DNA from: Burkholderia sp. BCC0506
GTDB taxonomy: Bacteria > Pseudomonadota > Gammaproteobacteria > Burkholderiales > Burkholderiaceae
Assembly: GCF_902833145.1 (NCBI RefSeq)
Contig: NZ_CADFEN010000009.1
Span: 124,001-188,000 of the forward strand
Length of the DNA: 64,000 nt
Direction of reading: 5' to 3'
Below are positions 44,041-52,430 of the stretch, one piece after another. The first letter of the stretch is position 1; each line of letters starts with the position of its first letter. Made by a program: the position numbers and the translations under genes. The notes beneath the pieces are model-generated. The model saw only the letters and a list, made by a program, of their open reading frames with translations, was not told the DNA's origin and did not search any database.

Positions 44041-44588
44041 TGCAGCGCGCCCCAGCGCTCGGTCGCCGGCTCGGCCGACGCCCATTTCCACACGGGCCCG
44101 TCGCGGCAGATGGTGGCGACGTAGAACGCCGATTGCGCGGCCTTGTCGGCCTTCGCCGGCGTGTCGACCGCGAACACGATTTCCTTGCAGTCGAGCGGGC
44201 CGATGCTGATCATCCGGCTGACCGTCACGCGGCCTTGCTCGTCGTCCTCGATCGGGAACGAATGGTGCGTCGACCACGGCGCGACGCCGCCGACATCGAG
44301 CGGGCCGGCCGCCTTCGCGATCTGTTCCTGCGTGTAGCGATGCGCGACGCGTTGCGTGTACTGGACGCCCGCCCGCGCGCCGGCGACGGCGCCGAGGCCG
44401 ATGCCCGTCGCGACGGCGGCGTTGTTGGTGACTTTGGACGCGATCGCGGCGCCCGCGATACCGGCGCCGGCTGTCGCGCCTTCGCTGTACAGCGAATTGC
44501 AGCCGGACAGCAGTGCGGCCGTGGCGATCGCGGCCAGCACGACGCGCGCCGGCGTGGCCCGGCGCGGCGATTCGAAACGAATGTTCAT
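44037..44588 (-). CDS. Glycine-zipper lipoprotein
   Basis: A 183-aa product with signal peptide and lipobox (AALLSGCNS). GAGIAGAAIASKV and GIGLGAVAGARAG form glycine-zipper segments. QYTQRVAHRYTQEQIAKAAGPLDVGGVAPW and the end WKWASAEPATERWGALQ match the downstream paralogue in plan. Start at MNIRFESPRRATPARVV. The pair is co-translated. Function unknown. Confidence 0.82.
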   Translation of the reverse strand: MNIRFESPRRATPARVVLAAIATAALLSGCNSLYSEGATAGAGIAGAAIASKVTNNAAVATGIGLGAVAGARAGVQYTQRVAHRYTQEQIAKAAGPLDVGGVAPWSTHHSFPIEDDEQGRVTVSRMISIGPLDCKEIVFAVDTPAKADKAAQSAFYVATICRDGPVWKWASAEPATERWGALQ

Positions 44589-44773
44589 CCCTGAGTGCAA
44601 GTCCTGTCTGGGTGAGCGGCGACGCATGCACGCCCCTGATGCCGCGTCATTGTTTCGCAATTGTCATAGGAAAACTGCAAAGCTTTGACAAATCGCCGCG
44701 CGCCAGGCCGCGTGCGCGCGGGCGGCGTTATTGTCGGATAGATGCTGGACGAGGGGTCGAAACGTTACAAATT

Positions 44774-44792
44774 GAAGGTAATTGTTACCTTC
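44774..44792. other. Perfect 8-bp inverted repeat upstream of a small gene
   Basis: GAAGGTAA-TTG-TTACCTTC lies in the 274-bp gap between the lipoprotein pair and the small hypothetical gene. It could be an operator or a leader hairpin. The remaining gap (44589-44862) shows no gene. Confidence 0.4.
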
Positions 44793-44862
44793 GCGTGCGA
44801 CGAGGCGACCTAGACTGTTTTGTTATGGAATGTTTCTACGACGGCCTCGAGCCGCGCCGCAT

Positions 44863-45087
44863 ATGAGACACCCAGCCATGCGCCGTTCCAAACGGTTGTC
44901 ACACCGGCCGCCCGACGCGGCGGCCGGCCATCCGGAAGACCGCCCGCGTCCGCAGACCGACGCGCCCTCGGCACCGCCCGCGGGCGTGCCGGACGAGACG
45001 CCGTCGGACGGCGATCACAACCAGGGTGGTGCCCGCCCGGAAGGGCTCGACTATCAGCGCGATCTCGGTCAGGAGCAGGACGCTTGA
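44863..45087 (+). CDS. Small disordered hypothetical protein
   Basis: A 74-aa frame (or 69 aa from the ATG at 44878) rich in Pro, Asp, Ala, Gln and Gly, ending with an acidic tail (GLDYQRDLGQEQDA). No domain is recognised and no strong SD is visible. It sits ahead of otsA. Composition is not the Arg-rich type of shadow frames, which mildly favours a real gene. Confidence 0.45.
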   Translation: MRHPAMRRSKRLSHRPPDAAAGHPEDRPRPQTDAPSAPPAGVPDETPSDGDHNQGGARPEGLDYQRDLGQEQDA

Positions 45088-45225
45088 TACGGTCGTCGCC
45101 GCATTCCACCGCCGTATTTCATTGCAATTCTCGGAACTGAATCGCCGCGCGGCCGCCTTCGGGCCGCCGCGCCTGCTGCGGCGCGCGTCGCGCGCCAGCC
45201 AATCGAATCGAGGAGGGGAAATCGC

Positions 45226-46647
45226 ATGAGCAGATTGATCGTGGTATCGAATCGCGTCGCCGCCGGCGAGGACACGCGCCCGAGCGCGGGCGGCCTGGCC
45301 GTCGGCGTGATGGACGCGCTGAAGGAAACGGGCGGTGTCTGGTTCGGCTGGAACGGCGAGATCGTCGGTGCGCCGGATGCCGAGCCCGCGATCCAGCGGG
45401 ACGGCAACGTGACGTATGCGACGGTCGGGCTGACCCGGCGCGACTACGACCAGTACTATCGCGGCTTCTCGAACGCGACGCTGTGGCCGGTGTTCCACTA
45501 CCGCGGCGATCTCGCGCGCTTCGATCGACAGGAGTACGCCGGTTATCTGCGTGTGAATGCGATGCTCGCGAAGCAGCTCGCCGCGCTGCTGCGTCCGGAC
45601 GACCTGATCTGGGTGCACGACTACCACTTGCTGCCGTTCGCGCATTGCCTGCGCGAGCTCGGCGTGACGAACCCGATCGGCTTCTTCCTGCACATCCCGT
45701 TTCCGGCGCCCGACGTGCTGCGTCTCGTGCCGCCGCACGAGGAACTCGTGAAGTTCATGTGCGCGTACGACGTCGCGGGCTTCCAGACGGAGGCCGACAA
45801 GCAGGCCTTCACCGACTACATCGAGCGGCGCGGCATCGGCGCGGCGAGCGAAGACGGGATGCTGCATGCGCACGGCCGCGTCGTGAAGGTTGCCGCTTAT
45901 CCGATCGGCGTGCATCCCGACGCGATCGCGCAGGCGGCCGTCCAGTACGGTTCGCGCAAGCCGGTGAAGATGCTGCGCGAGGCGCTGGGCGAGCGCAAGC
46001 TGGTGATGAGCGTCGACCGCCTCGATTACTCGAAGGGGCTCGTCGAGCGCTTCCAGTCGTTCGAGCGGATGCTCGCGAATGCGCCGGGCTGGCAGGGGCG
46101 CGTGTCGCTCCTGCAGATCGCGCCGCCGACGCGCTCCGACGTGCAGACCTATCAGCAGATCCGCGAAACGCTCGAAGGCGAGGCCGGCCGCATCAACGGC
46201 CGCTTCTCGCAGCTCGACTGGACGCCGATCCAGTACCTGAACCGCAAGTACGAACGCAACCTGCTGATGGCGTTCTTCCGGATGTCGCACGTCGGTTACG
46301 TGACGCCGCTGCGCGACGGGATGAACCTCGTCGCGAAGGAATACGTCGCATCGCAGGACCCGGCCGATCCGGGCGTGCTCGTGCTGTCGGAGTTCGCGGG
46401 CGCCGCGGCCGAGCTGACCGGTGCGCTGCTCGTCAACCCGTACGATCTGTCGCAGATGGCCGAGGCGCTCGAACGCGCGTTGTCGATGCCGCTCGCGGAG
46501 CGGCAGGCGCGTCACGAGCAGAACCTCGCGCGGCTGCGCGAGAACGACCTGTCGGTCTGGCGCGACACGTTCGTCGCCGACTTGCGCAGTGTCGCGGCGA
46601 CGGCGTCGGTCACACGGCGCGCGGGCCGGCGAGTGGCGCATGCGTGA
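45226..46647 (+). CDS. otsA: Trehalose-6-phosphate synthase
   Basis: A 473-aa GT20 glycosyltransferase joining UDP-glucose and glucose-6-phosphate. Landmarks: IVVSNRV, FGWNGEIVG, WVHDYHLLPFA, GFFLHIPFPAPDVLR, VDRLDYSKGLVERF (UDP/phosphate contacts) and LRDGMNLVAKEYVA. Length matches OtsA (474). SD GAGGAGGGG precedes ATG. The usual partner otsB (phosphatase) is not adjacent; instead a P-loop kinase-like gene overlaps its 3' end by 8 bp. Confidence 0.96.
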   Translation: MSRLIVVSNRVAAGEDTRPSAGGLAVGVMDALKETGGVWFGWNGEIVGAPDAEPAIQRDGNVTYATVGLTRRDYDQYYRGFSNATLWPVFHYRGDLARFDRQEYAGYLRVNAMLAKQLAALLRPDDLIWVHDYHLLPFAHCLRELGVTNPIGFFLHIPFPAPDVLRLVPPHEELVKFMCAYDVAGFQTEADKQAFTDYIERRGIGAASEDGMLHAHGRVVKVAAYPIGVHPDAIAQAAVQYGSRKPVKMLREALGERKLVMSVDRLDYSKGLVERFQSFERMLANAPGWQGRVSLLQIAPPTRSDVQTYQQIRETLEGEAGRINGRFSQLDWTPIQYLNRKYERNLLMAFFRMSHVGYVTPLRDGMNLVAKEYVASQDPADPGVLVLSEFAGAAAELTGALLVNPYDLSQMAEALERALSMPLAERQARHEQNLARLRENDLSVWRDTFVADLRSVAATASVTRRAGRRVAHA

Positions 46648-47233
46648 GTGCACGCCGGGAGCCGGTGGCGCCGAAGAAGCGGCCGACGATGCAGCCGGCC
46701 GCTTTTTCGTCGTGACGGGCGGCCCGGGTTCCGGCAAGAGCACGTTGCTCGATGCACTCGAGCGGGCCGGATTCGCGCGCTCGCAGGAGGCCGGGCGCGG
46801 CGTGATCCGCGACCAGATGGCCGTCGACGGCCCGGCGCTGCCGTGGCGCGACCCGGCTGCGTTCGCCGAGCTGATGCTGGGCTGGGAGATGCGGTCCTAC
46901 CACCTCGCGCGGCAGGCGCGCGGGCCGGTGTTCTTCGACCGCGGCGTGCCGGACGTGATCGGCTATCTGAAGCTCACCGGGTTGGCGGTACCCGCGCACG
47001 CGCAAGCCGCTGCGCGGCGTTTCCGCTATCACCGGCGCGTGTTCATCGCGCCGCCGTGGCCCGACATCTATGTGCAGGACCCCGAGCGCCGGCAGGATTT
47101 CGCGGAAGCGGTGCGGACTTATGACGCGATGGTCGATTGCTATACGTCGTATGGCTATCGGCTGATCGAGTTGCCGCGCGTGAGCGTGAAGGCGCGCGTG
47201 CGCTTCGTGATGGATGCGCTCGACGCCGCATGA
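46640..47233 (+). CDS. P-loop ATPase/kinase of the AAA_28 type
   Basis: A 197-aa protein. Walker A GGPGSGKSTLLDALE starts near residue 27, and VFFDRGVPDVIGYLKLTG is a Walker-B-like/lid region typical of the small AAA_28 (NadR-kinase-like) group. The RRVFIAPPWPDIYVQDPERRQ block is conserved in this group. Substrate is unknown. Its ATG overlaps the end of otsA by 8 bp, implying coupled translation and perhaps action on a sugar or nucleotide linked to trehalose metabolism. Confidence 0.85.
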   Translation: MRECTPGAGGAEEAADDAAGRFFVVTGGPGSGKSTLLDALERAGFARSQEAGRGVIRDQMAVDGPALPWRDPAAFAELMLGWEMRSYHLARQARGPVFFDRGVPDVIGYLKLTGLAVPAHAQAAARRFRYHRRVFIAPPWPDIYVQDPERRQDFAEAVRTYDAMVDCYTSYGYRLIELPRVSVKARVRFVMDALDAA

Positions 47234-47262
47234 TGCCTGCTGCGTGGCGGCGCGCGACGGTG

Positions 47263-48630
47263 TCAGGCCGCCGCGTCCGGCCGCGGCGACGCGATGCGCA
47301 GCAGGCTCACGACCGCGGCCACCGCCGCGAACACCGCCGCGACATGGAGGGCGATCGTCGGCCCGTGGTCGGGCGCGAGCCCGAAAATCAGCGCGACGAG
47401 CGCGGCGCCGAGCGTCTGGCCCGTCAGGCGCGCGGTGCTCAGCATGCCGCCGGCGCCGCCGCTGCGCTCGCGCGGCGCGGACGACAGCATCGCGCGGTTG
47501 TTCGGCGACTGGAACAGCCCGAAGCCCGCGCCGCACAGCGCCATCCGCCATACGATGTCGACCGTACCCGGGTGCGCGCCGATCGTCGCGAGCGACAGCA
47601 GCCCGGCTGCAAACAGCGCAAGCCCGATCCCGCCGAGGACGCCGGCCGAATAGCGGTCCGACAGCACGCCCGCGAGCGGGGCGGCGAATACGATCACGAG
47701 CGGCCACGGCGTCATGTAGAGACCCGTCTCGACCTGCGAGAAGCCGAGCGAATGCTGCAGCCAGAACGGCAGCGCGACGAACGCGAGCATCTGCGACGTG
47801 AACGACGCCATCGACGTGTAGATCGACAGCGCGAACATCGGGATGCGCATCAGGTCGACGGGCAGCAGCGGCGCCGGCTGCGACAACTGACGCTTCACGA
47901 AGAAGTAGCCGACCACGCATGCGATGGCCAGTTCGGCCGCGACGTACGCATGACCTTCGCCGTGGCCGAGCCCGTCCACGGCCGTGATCAAGAGGCCGAA
48001 CACGCACGCGTTCATCAGCGCGCTCGGGAAGTCGTACGGCGCGTCGTGCAGCGGGTTGGCCGGCAGCGCGCGCACGCTGCCGAGCACGGCCGCGATGCCG
48101 ATCGGCACGTTGACCGCGAAGAGCCAGGGCCACGACGCGAACGACAGGATCGCGGACGCGACCGTCGGCCCGATCGCCGACGACAGCGCGACCACCATCG
48201 CGTTGATCGACAGCCCGCGCCCGAGCATCGACGACGGATAGATCATCCGCACGAGCGCCGCGTTGACGCTCATGATGCCGGCCGCGCCGAACCCCTGGAT
48301 CACGCGCATCACGGCCAGCACCGGCAGCGAGCCGGCCAGCGCGCAGCCGAGCGACGCCGCGGTGAACAGCGCGAGCCCGGCGATGTAGATGCGGCGATAG
48401 CCGATGCGTTCGCCGAGCGATGCGAGCGGCAGCAGCGTGATCGTGACCGCGAGCTGGTACGCGTTGACGATCCAGATCGACGCGGCGTCGGACGCATGCA
48501 GGTCGTGCGCGATGGTGGGCAGCGCGACGTTCGCGATGGCGCCGTCGAGCACGGCGAGCGTGATGCCCAGGGCCACGCAGACGATCGCCCAGTAGCGTTG
48601 CGGAAGCGGCAGGCCGGTATCGGCGTTCAT
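47263..48630 (-). CDS. MFS transporter, DHA2-type (14-helix) exporter
   Basis: A 455-aa membrane protein. Motif A-like LGERIGYRRIYIAG and motif C-like GFGAAGIMSVNAALVR, with VLDGAIANVALPTIA at the first helix, mark the drug:H+ antiporter-2 branch (EmrB/QacA type). Likely an exporter for toxic compounds; the substrate is unknown. Start at MNADTGLPLPQRYW, which places the first helix correctly; the upstream extension is ignored. It is convergent with the kinase-like gene. Confidence 0.9.
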   Translation of the reverse strand: MNADTGLPLPQRYWAIVCVALGITLAVLDGAIANVALPTIAHDLHASDAASIWIVNAYQLAVTITLLPLASLGERIGYRRIYIAGLALFTAASLGCALAGSLPVLAVMRVIQGFGAAGIMSVNAALVRMIYPSSMLGRGLSINAMVVALSSAIGPTVASAILSFASWPWLFAVNVPIGIAAVLGSVRALPANPLHDAPYDFPSALMNACVFGLLITAVDGLGHGEGHAYVAAELAIACVVGYFFVKRQLSQPAPLLPVDLMRIPMFALSIYTSMASFTSQMLAFVALPFWLQHSLGFSQVETGLYMTPWPLVIVFAAPLAGVLSDRYSAGVLGGIGLALFAAGLLSLATIGAHPGTVDIVWRMALCGAGFGLFQSPNNRAMLSSAPRERSGGAGGMLSTARLTGQTLGAALVALIFGLAPDHGPTIALHVAAVFAAVAAVVSLLRIASPRPDAAA

Positions 48631-48815
48631 GACGGGAGCGAGAGCAGGGTTGTCCGCACGCCCGCTTGCCGGTTGCGTGCGCAACCATGCGCAGCGGTGG
48701 CGGCGGCGATGAACGGCCCGGCCGGCGCGGCTGCGCCGGAACGGGGTCGGTCGAGTGTATCACCGGGTTGCATCGCGCGCCGCCGCGCCGCGCACTCGCC
48801 CGCTGGGGCGCGCAT

Positions 48816-49196
48816 TCAGCCTTCGAAGTCGAGGCCGCCGAGCCGCACGAGCGGGTCGGCCTGCGTGCGCGATGCGAGATCGATGTCGCGCGCGCTTTGC
48901 CATGCGCCGAGCTTTCTCGGCAGCGCGGCCAGGTAGTGCTCGAAGCGCTGCGGGCCGTCCGGCTCCATCAGCCGCTCGATTTCGTCGGTGTCCCACGTCA
49001 GTTCGAGGTTCAGCGAATGCACGAAGCCGCTCACGTGCTCGTGCGGCGCGCTGCGGATCTGCACGCGGGTCGGGTGCCCGTGCCCGCCGTAGGGGACGAC
49101 GTCGGCCTGCACGTGACCGGCGAAGAACGCGGCGATCGCCTGTGCGATGCGCGGAGCGAATTCGGTATCGAAACGGCGGGCGGTTTCGGGCTGCAT
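48816..49196 (-). CDS. Conserved hypothetical protein (possibly DUF5594)
   Basis: A 126-aa protein starting MQPETARRFDTEFAPRIA. It has a HVQADVVPYGGHGHPTRVQIRSAP core, then LELTWDTDEIERLMEPDG and ends GLDFEG. No signal peptide or membrane segment. It resembles small soluble proteins known mainly from Burkholderia, possibly the DUF5594 family, but I cannot verify this. It is divergent from a secreted Tyr/Pro/Gln-rich protein. Confidence 0.75.
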   Translation of the reverse strand: MQPETARRFDTEFAPRIAQAIAAFFAGHVQADVVPYGGHGHPTRVQIRSAPHEHVSGFVHSLNLELTWDTDEIERLMEPDGPQRFEHYLAALPRKLGAWQSARDIDLASRTQADPLVRLGGLDFEG

Positions 49197-49352
49197 GAAG
49201 GCGTCTCCTGTATGCCGAAAATCGTAGCACGGCGACGACGCGTTTCGGCACGTGCGATACCGGTAATCGCGCGTTACCACTTGCTGCATCTATTACGGTC
49301 GAGGGCGGCCACAATGCATCGCATCCAGTACCACTTCGCGTGGGAGTCCATC

Positions 49353-49715
49353 ATGAAAAAGATTGCCGCAGTGTGTGTCCTTGCCGGTTCGCTCGCGGCC
49401 GCGGGCCCGGCGTCCGCGCATGGCCGCGACGGCGGCGCCGTCATCGGCGCATTGATCGGCGGCGCGGTGCTGGGCGCGATCGTGACGTCCGCGATGAATC
49501 CGCCCGTCGCGTATCAGGCGCCCGCGTACCAGGCACCGGCCTATCCGCCGCCGACGTACTACCAGGCCCCCGCGTACCAGCAGCCGGCCTACCCGACCTA
49601 TCAGCAGGCGCAGTATCAGGACGACGGCCCGAACTATTGCTACGACCGCTACCAGCGCGCGTATGTGTGCGGTGCGCCGGTGCAGGGCGGCTACGCGCGG
49701 CCGGCCGGCTGGTAA
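49353..49715 (+). CDS. Exported protein with glycine zipper and AYQAP repeats
   Basis: A 120-aa protein with a signal peptide (MKKIAAVCVLAGSLAAAGPASA), then GGAVIGALIGGAVLGAIVTSA as a glycine-zipper segment. Pro/Tyr/Gln-rich repeats of AYQAPAYQAP type follow, then a Cys pair (YCYDRYQRAYVCG). Envelope location is likely, function unknown. Followed by a strong hairpin. Confidence 0.8.
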   Translation: MKKIAAVCVLAGSLAAAGPASAHGRDGGAVIGALIGGAVLGAIVTSAMNPPVAYQAPAYQAPAYPPPTYYQAPAYQQPAYPTYQQAQYQDDGPNYCYDRYQRAYVCGAPVQGGYARPAGW

Positions 49716-49790
49716 GCGCGCGGCGCACGAGCCGGTTCCGGGCCGATTGGCCGGCACCCGCCGGCGTTCGCTTCGCCGGGCCGGACGATG

Positions 49791-49823
49791 AAAGGCCCTC
49801 GCTCGATGCGAGGGCCTTTGTCT
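49791..49823. terminator. Terminator between two small envelope-protein genes
   Basis: A 12-bp perfect stem AAAGGCCCTCGC / GCGAGGGCCTTT (49791-49819, 5-nt loop) is followed by GTCTTTT on the plus strand. Convergent genes flank it. Confidence 0.75.
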
Positions 49824-49907
49824 TTTGCGTCGCCGTTCGCCGGCCAGCGTGATGCGCGGCCGGCGTTTGGCGGGCCGTGCGTGGATACAAACGGTTGCAA
49901 TTGCGCG

Positions 49908-50234
49908 TCAGTGGCGATGACCGCCGCCGTCGCCGCGACCGTGTCCGCCGCCACCGCCCTCGTTCCAGTCGCCGCGGCGTCCGCCGCCGCGCCACCAGCC
50001 GTTGCCGCGGTTGCCGCGATCGCCGTCCCAGTGATGGTAGTCGCGCCGGCCGCGATCCCAGTCGCGTCCGCCGCCACCGCCCCAGATATTGACCGTGCCG
50101 TACACGGGGGACGGCGCGTACGCATAGCCGGGATCGGAATAGTAGGGCTGCCCGTAACCGTATCCGGCGTCCGGGGCGACGACGCAGCCGGCCAGCAGGG
50201 TGGCGACGCCGGCGGCAGCAATGAGCTTCAGCAT
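49908..50234 (-). CDS. Gly/Arg-rich lipoprotein
   Basis: A 108-aa product with a lipobox (ATLLAGCVV) and Tyr/Pro/Gly repeats (GYGYGQPYYSDPGYAYAP). The C-terminal half is Gly, Arg, Asp, Trp and His rich (WWRGGGRRGDW, GGGGGHGRGDGGGHRH). No catalytic features. SD GGAGAA precedes ATG. Probably a small envelope protein of unknown role. Confidence 0.8.
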   Translation of the reverse strand: MLKLIAAAGVATLLAGCVVAPDAGYGYGQPYYSDPGYAYAPSPVYGTVNIWGGGGGRDWDRGRRDYHHWDGDRGNRGNGWWRGGGRRGDWNEGGGGGHGRGDGGGHRH

Positions 50235-50377
50235 GATGTTCTCCGTTGGTTCCGCTATAAGTACCGCGCCCGGGGATTGCCGGCTGTTTGCAATTGTGTC
50301 GCCAAATTACAGCCTCGTAAGGTCTTGCGACGAAAGTGTTAGCATCCGGGGCTCATTTGTTTTTCAGGAGCACATCG

Positions 50378-50878
50378 ATGAAATTCGCGATCCGGGCCGC
50401 GCTGGCCGCCTTCTGCGTGACCACGGCCGCCGCGTGCGTGGCCGCGCCGGCTTCCGCGCCCGCCGTGCCGGCCGAGTCGATCAAGATGTTTCCGCAGGCA
50501 GCGGCCGGCCAGCAGCGCGTCGTGATCGCGCTGCCCGCGCTCGAGAACGAGGGCGATGCGCGCGTCGAGCTGATGATCGGCAAGACGCTGCAGACCGACT
50601 GCAACCAGCAGTGGTTCGGCGGCGAGCTGACCGCCGAGGACGTGAAGGGCTGGGGCTACACGTATTACCGGCTCACCGACGTGAAGGGGCCGGCATCGAC
50701 GCTGATGGCGTGCCCGGGCCAGGCGCCGCAGCAACGGTTCGTGCAGGTGCGCGGCGACGGTCAACTGTTGCGCTACAACAGCCGCCTGCCGCTCGTCGTC
50801 TATGTGCCGGACGGCTTCGACGTGCGCTATCGCGTGTGGCAGGCGTCGAAGGACGTGCAGCAAGCCCTGAAGCAGTAA
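50378..50878 (+). CDS. eco: Ecotin, periplasmic serine-protease inhibitor
   Basis: A 166-aa protein with a signal peptide and clear ecotin similarity: VELMIGKTLQTDCN, GWGYTYYRLTDV, STLMACPG (reactive loop, with the C75-C112 disulphide), LLRYNSRLPLVVYVPD and VRYRVW. In E. coli ecotin the P1 residue is Met84 in STMMACP; here the aligned residue is Leu109. It inhibits trypsin-fold proteases, including host neutrophil elastase. SD CAGGAG lies before the ATG. Convergent with a TetR gene. Confidence 0.93.
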   Translation: MKFAIRAALAAFCVTTAAACVAAPASAPAVPAESIKMFPQAAAGQQRVVIALPALENEGDARVELMIGKTLQTDCNQQWFGGELTAEDVKGWGYTYYRLTDVKGPASTLMACPGQAPQQRFVQVRGDGQLLRYNSRLPLVVYVPDGFDVRYRVWQASKDVQQALKQ

Positions 50879-50899
50879 TCGCTGCGCGGCGTCCCGCCG

Positions 50900-51523
50900 C
50901 TACGCAACGGCCGCGCCGCTCGTGCCGACGAGCGCCGGCCATGCGGTCAGCGCGGCCTGTGCGACCGCCTCCAGATCGCGGCGGCTCGCGCCGTCGCGCG
51001 CCTGGATCGACATGCCCTGCTGAACCGTCACGTAGTAGCGCGCGATCGCATCGAGATTCGCTTGCGCGGATATTTCGCCCGTCGCGACGCCTTGCGCGAG
51101 GCGTTCCCGCAGCGCGTCGACCGTGCCCTCGCGCATCGCGATCAGCGTTTGCCGGACCATGTCGGAGCGCTCGGCCGGATGCAGCGCCGACAGCACGATC
51201 AGGCAGCCGGCCGGCTTCGAGCGCCGCGTGAACACGCGTGCGGTATCCATCAGGTAGTTGTGCACGGCGTCGTACGCGCTGGCCGCCCGTTCGACGCCAC
51301 CCCAGATTTCCCGCCCCTCGGTTGCGCGGTAATGCTCGAGCGCTTGCCGGAACAACGCTTCCTTGCTGCCGAAGGCCGCATACAGGCTCGGCGACGCGAT
51401 GCCCATCGCGGCCGTCAGGTCGGTCATCGACGCCCCTTCGTAGCCGAGACGCCAGAACACCTCCATCGCGCGATCCAGCGCCGCTTCCTTGTCGAAGCTT
51501 CTCGGTCGGCCTCGTTCAGCCAT
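50900..51523 (-). CDS. TetR/AcrR-family regulator
   Basis: A 207-aa regulator. N-terminal HTH: ALDRAMEVFWRLGYEGASMTDLTAAMGIASPSLYAAFGSKEALF (residues about 12-55). The C-terminal domain matches the TetR_C branch with YLMDTARVFTRRSKPAGCLIV. It is divergent from an SDR gene with a TATCGATCGATA palindrome between them, so it probably represses that SDR and itself. Confidence 0.92.
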   Translation of the reverse strand: MAERGRPRSFDKEAALDRAMEVFWRLGYEGASMTDLTAAMGIASPSLYAAFGSKEALFRQALEHYRATEGREIWGGVERAASAYDAVHNYLMDTARVFTRRSKPAGCLIVLSALHPAERSDMVRQTLIAMREGTVDALRERLAQGVATGEISAQANLDAIARYYVTVQQGMSIQARDGASRRDLEAVAQAALTAWPALVGTSGAAVA

Positions 51524-51549
51524 TGCGTCCGTTCCTTCGTCGATATCTG

Positions 51550-51561
51550 TATCGATCGATA
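51550..51561. promoter_or_regulatory. Candidate TetR operator
   Basis: The perfect 12-bp palindrome TATCGATCGATA sits between divergent TetR and SDR genes. A minus-strand promoter (TTGATT at about 51569-51574) would place it within the spacer, and a plus-strand -35 TTGACT is at 51573-51578 with ACATTC 17 bp on. Confidence 0.5.
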
Positions 51562-51638
51562 AAATAAATCAATTGACTGTGCGGCGCAACTTGCCACATT
51601 CTGTGTCGGTCGTTACATAAATGAGGAAAGGAACCGAC

Positions 51639-52379
51639 ATGAATCGACTTCAAGGCAAGCGTGCACTCGTCACGGGCGGCAGCCGCGGCATCGGCGCGGC
51701 GATCGCGAAACGGCTGGCGGCCGACGGCGCGGACGTTGCGATCACGTATGAAAAATCGACCGAACGTGCGCAGGCCGTGGTTGCCGCCATCGAGGCGCTG
51801 GGCCGCCGCGCCATTGCAATCCAGGCCGACAGCGCCGATCCGGTGGCCGTGCGCAACGCGGTCGATCGGGCGGCGGAGGCGTTCGGCGGCCTCGACATTC
51901 TCGTCAACAACGCGGGGATTTTCCGGGCCGGCGCGCTGGACGACCTCACGCTCGACGATATCGACGCGACGCTGAACGTGAACGTGCGCGCGGTGATCGT
52001 CGCGTCGCAGGCGGCGGCGCGGCACCTCGGGGAGGGCGGGCGCATCGTGTCGACCGGCAGTTGCCTCGCGACGCGCGTGCCCGATGCGGGGATGAGCCTC
52101 TATGCGGCGAGCAAGGCCGCGTTGATCGGCTGGACGCAGGGGCTCGCGCGCGACCTCGGCGCACGCGGCATCACGGTCAACATCGTGCATCCGGGGTCGA
52201 CCGACACCGACATGAACCCGGCCGATGGCGAGCATGCCGATGCGCAGCGTGCGCGGATGGCGATTCAGCAGTACGGCAAGGCCGATGACGTGGCCGCGCT
52301 CGTGGCGTTCGTCGTCGGGCCGGAAGGGCGGTCGATCAACGGCACCGGGTTGACGATCGACGGCGGGGCGAACGCGTAA
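51639..52379 (+). CDS. SDR-family oxidoreductase (FabG-like)
   Basis: A 246-aa classical SDR. TGGSRGIGAAIA (about 12-23) binds NADP(H), NNAG at about 87-90, Ser in STGSCLA, and YAASK give the catalytic triad. GRSINGTGLTIDGGANA is the usual C-terminus. The absence of an acyl-carrier context and the divergent TetR gene suggest a detoxifying or secondary oxidoreductase rather than housekeeping FabG. SD GAGGAAAGGA precedes the ATG. Confidence 0.92.
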   Translation: MNRLQGKRALVTGGSRGIGAAIAKRLAADGADVAITYEKSTERAQAVVAAIEALGRRAIAIQADSADPVAVRNAVDRAAEAFGGLDILVNNAGIFRAGALDDLTLDDIDATLNVNVRAVIVASQAAARHLGEGGRIVSTGSCLATRVPDAGMSLYAASKAALIGWTQGLARDLGARGITVNIVHPGSTDTDMNPADGEHADAQRARMAIQQYGKADDVAALVAFVVGPEGRSINGTGLTIDGGANA

Positions 52380-52430
52380 AGGCCGATGTCCGGCGAGGGT
52401 TGCCGGGCGGAGGTGTGTATTCGTGGGCCG

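Noticed and set aside
48666-49352. Extension of the exported protein upstream of 49353
   Set aside because: Signal peptide begins at 49353; upstream frame is antisense to the DUF5594-like gene.
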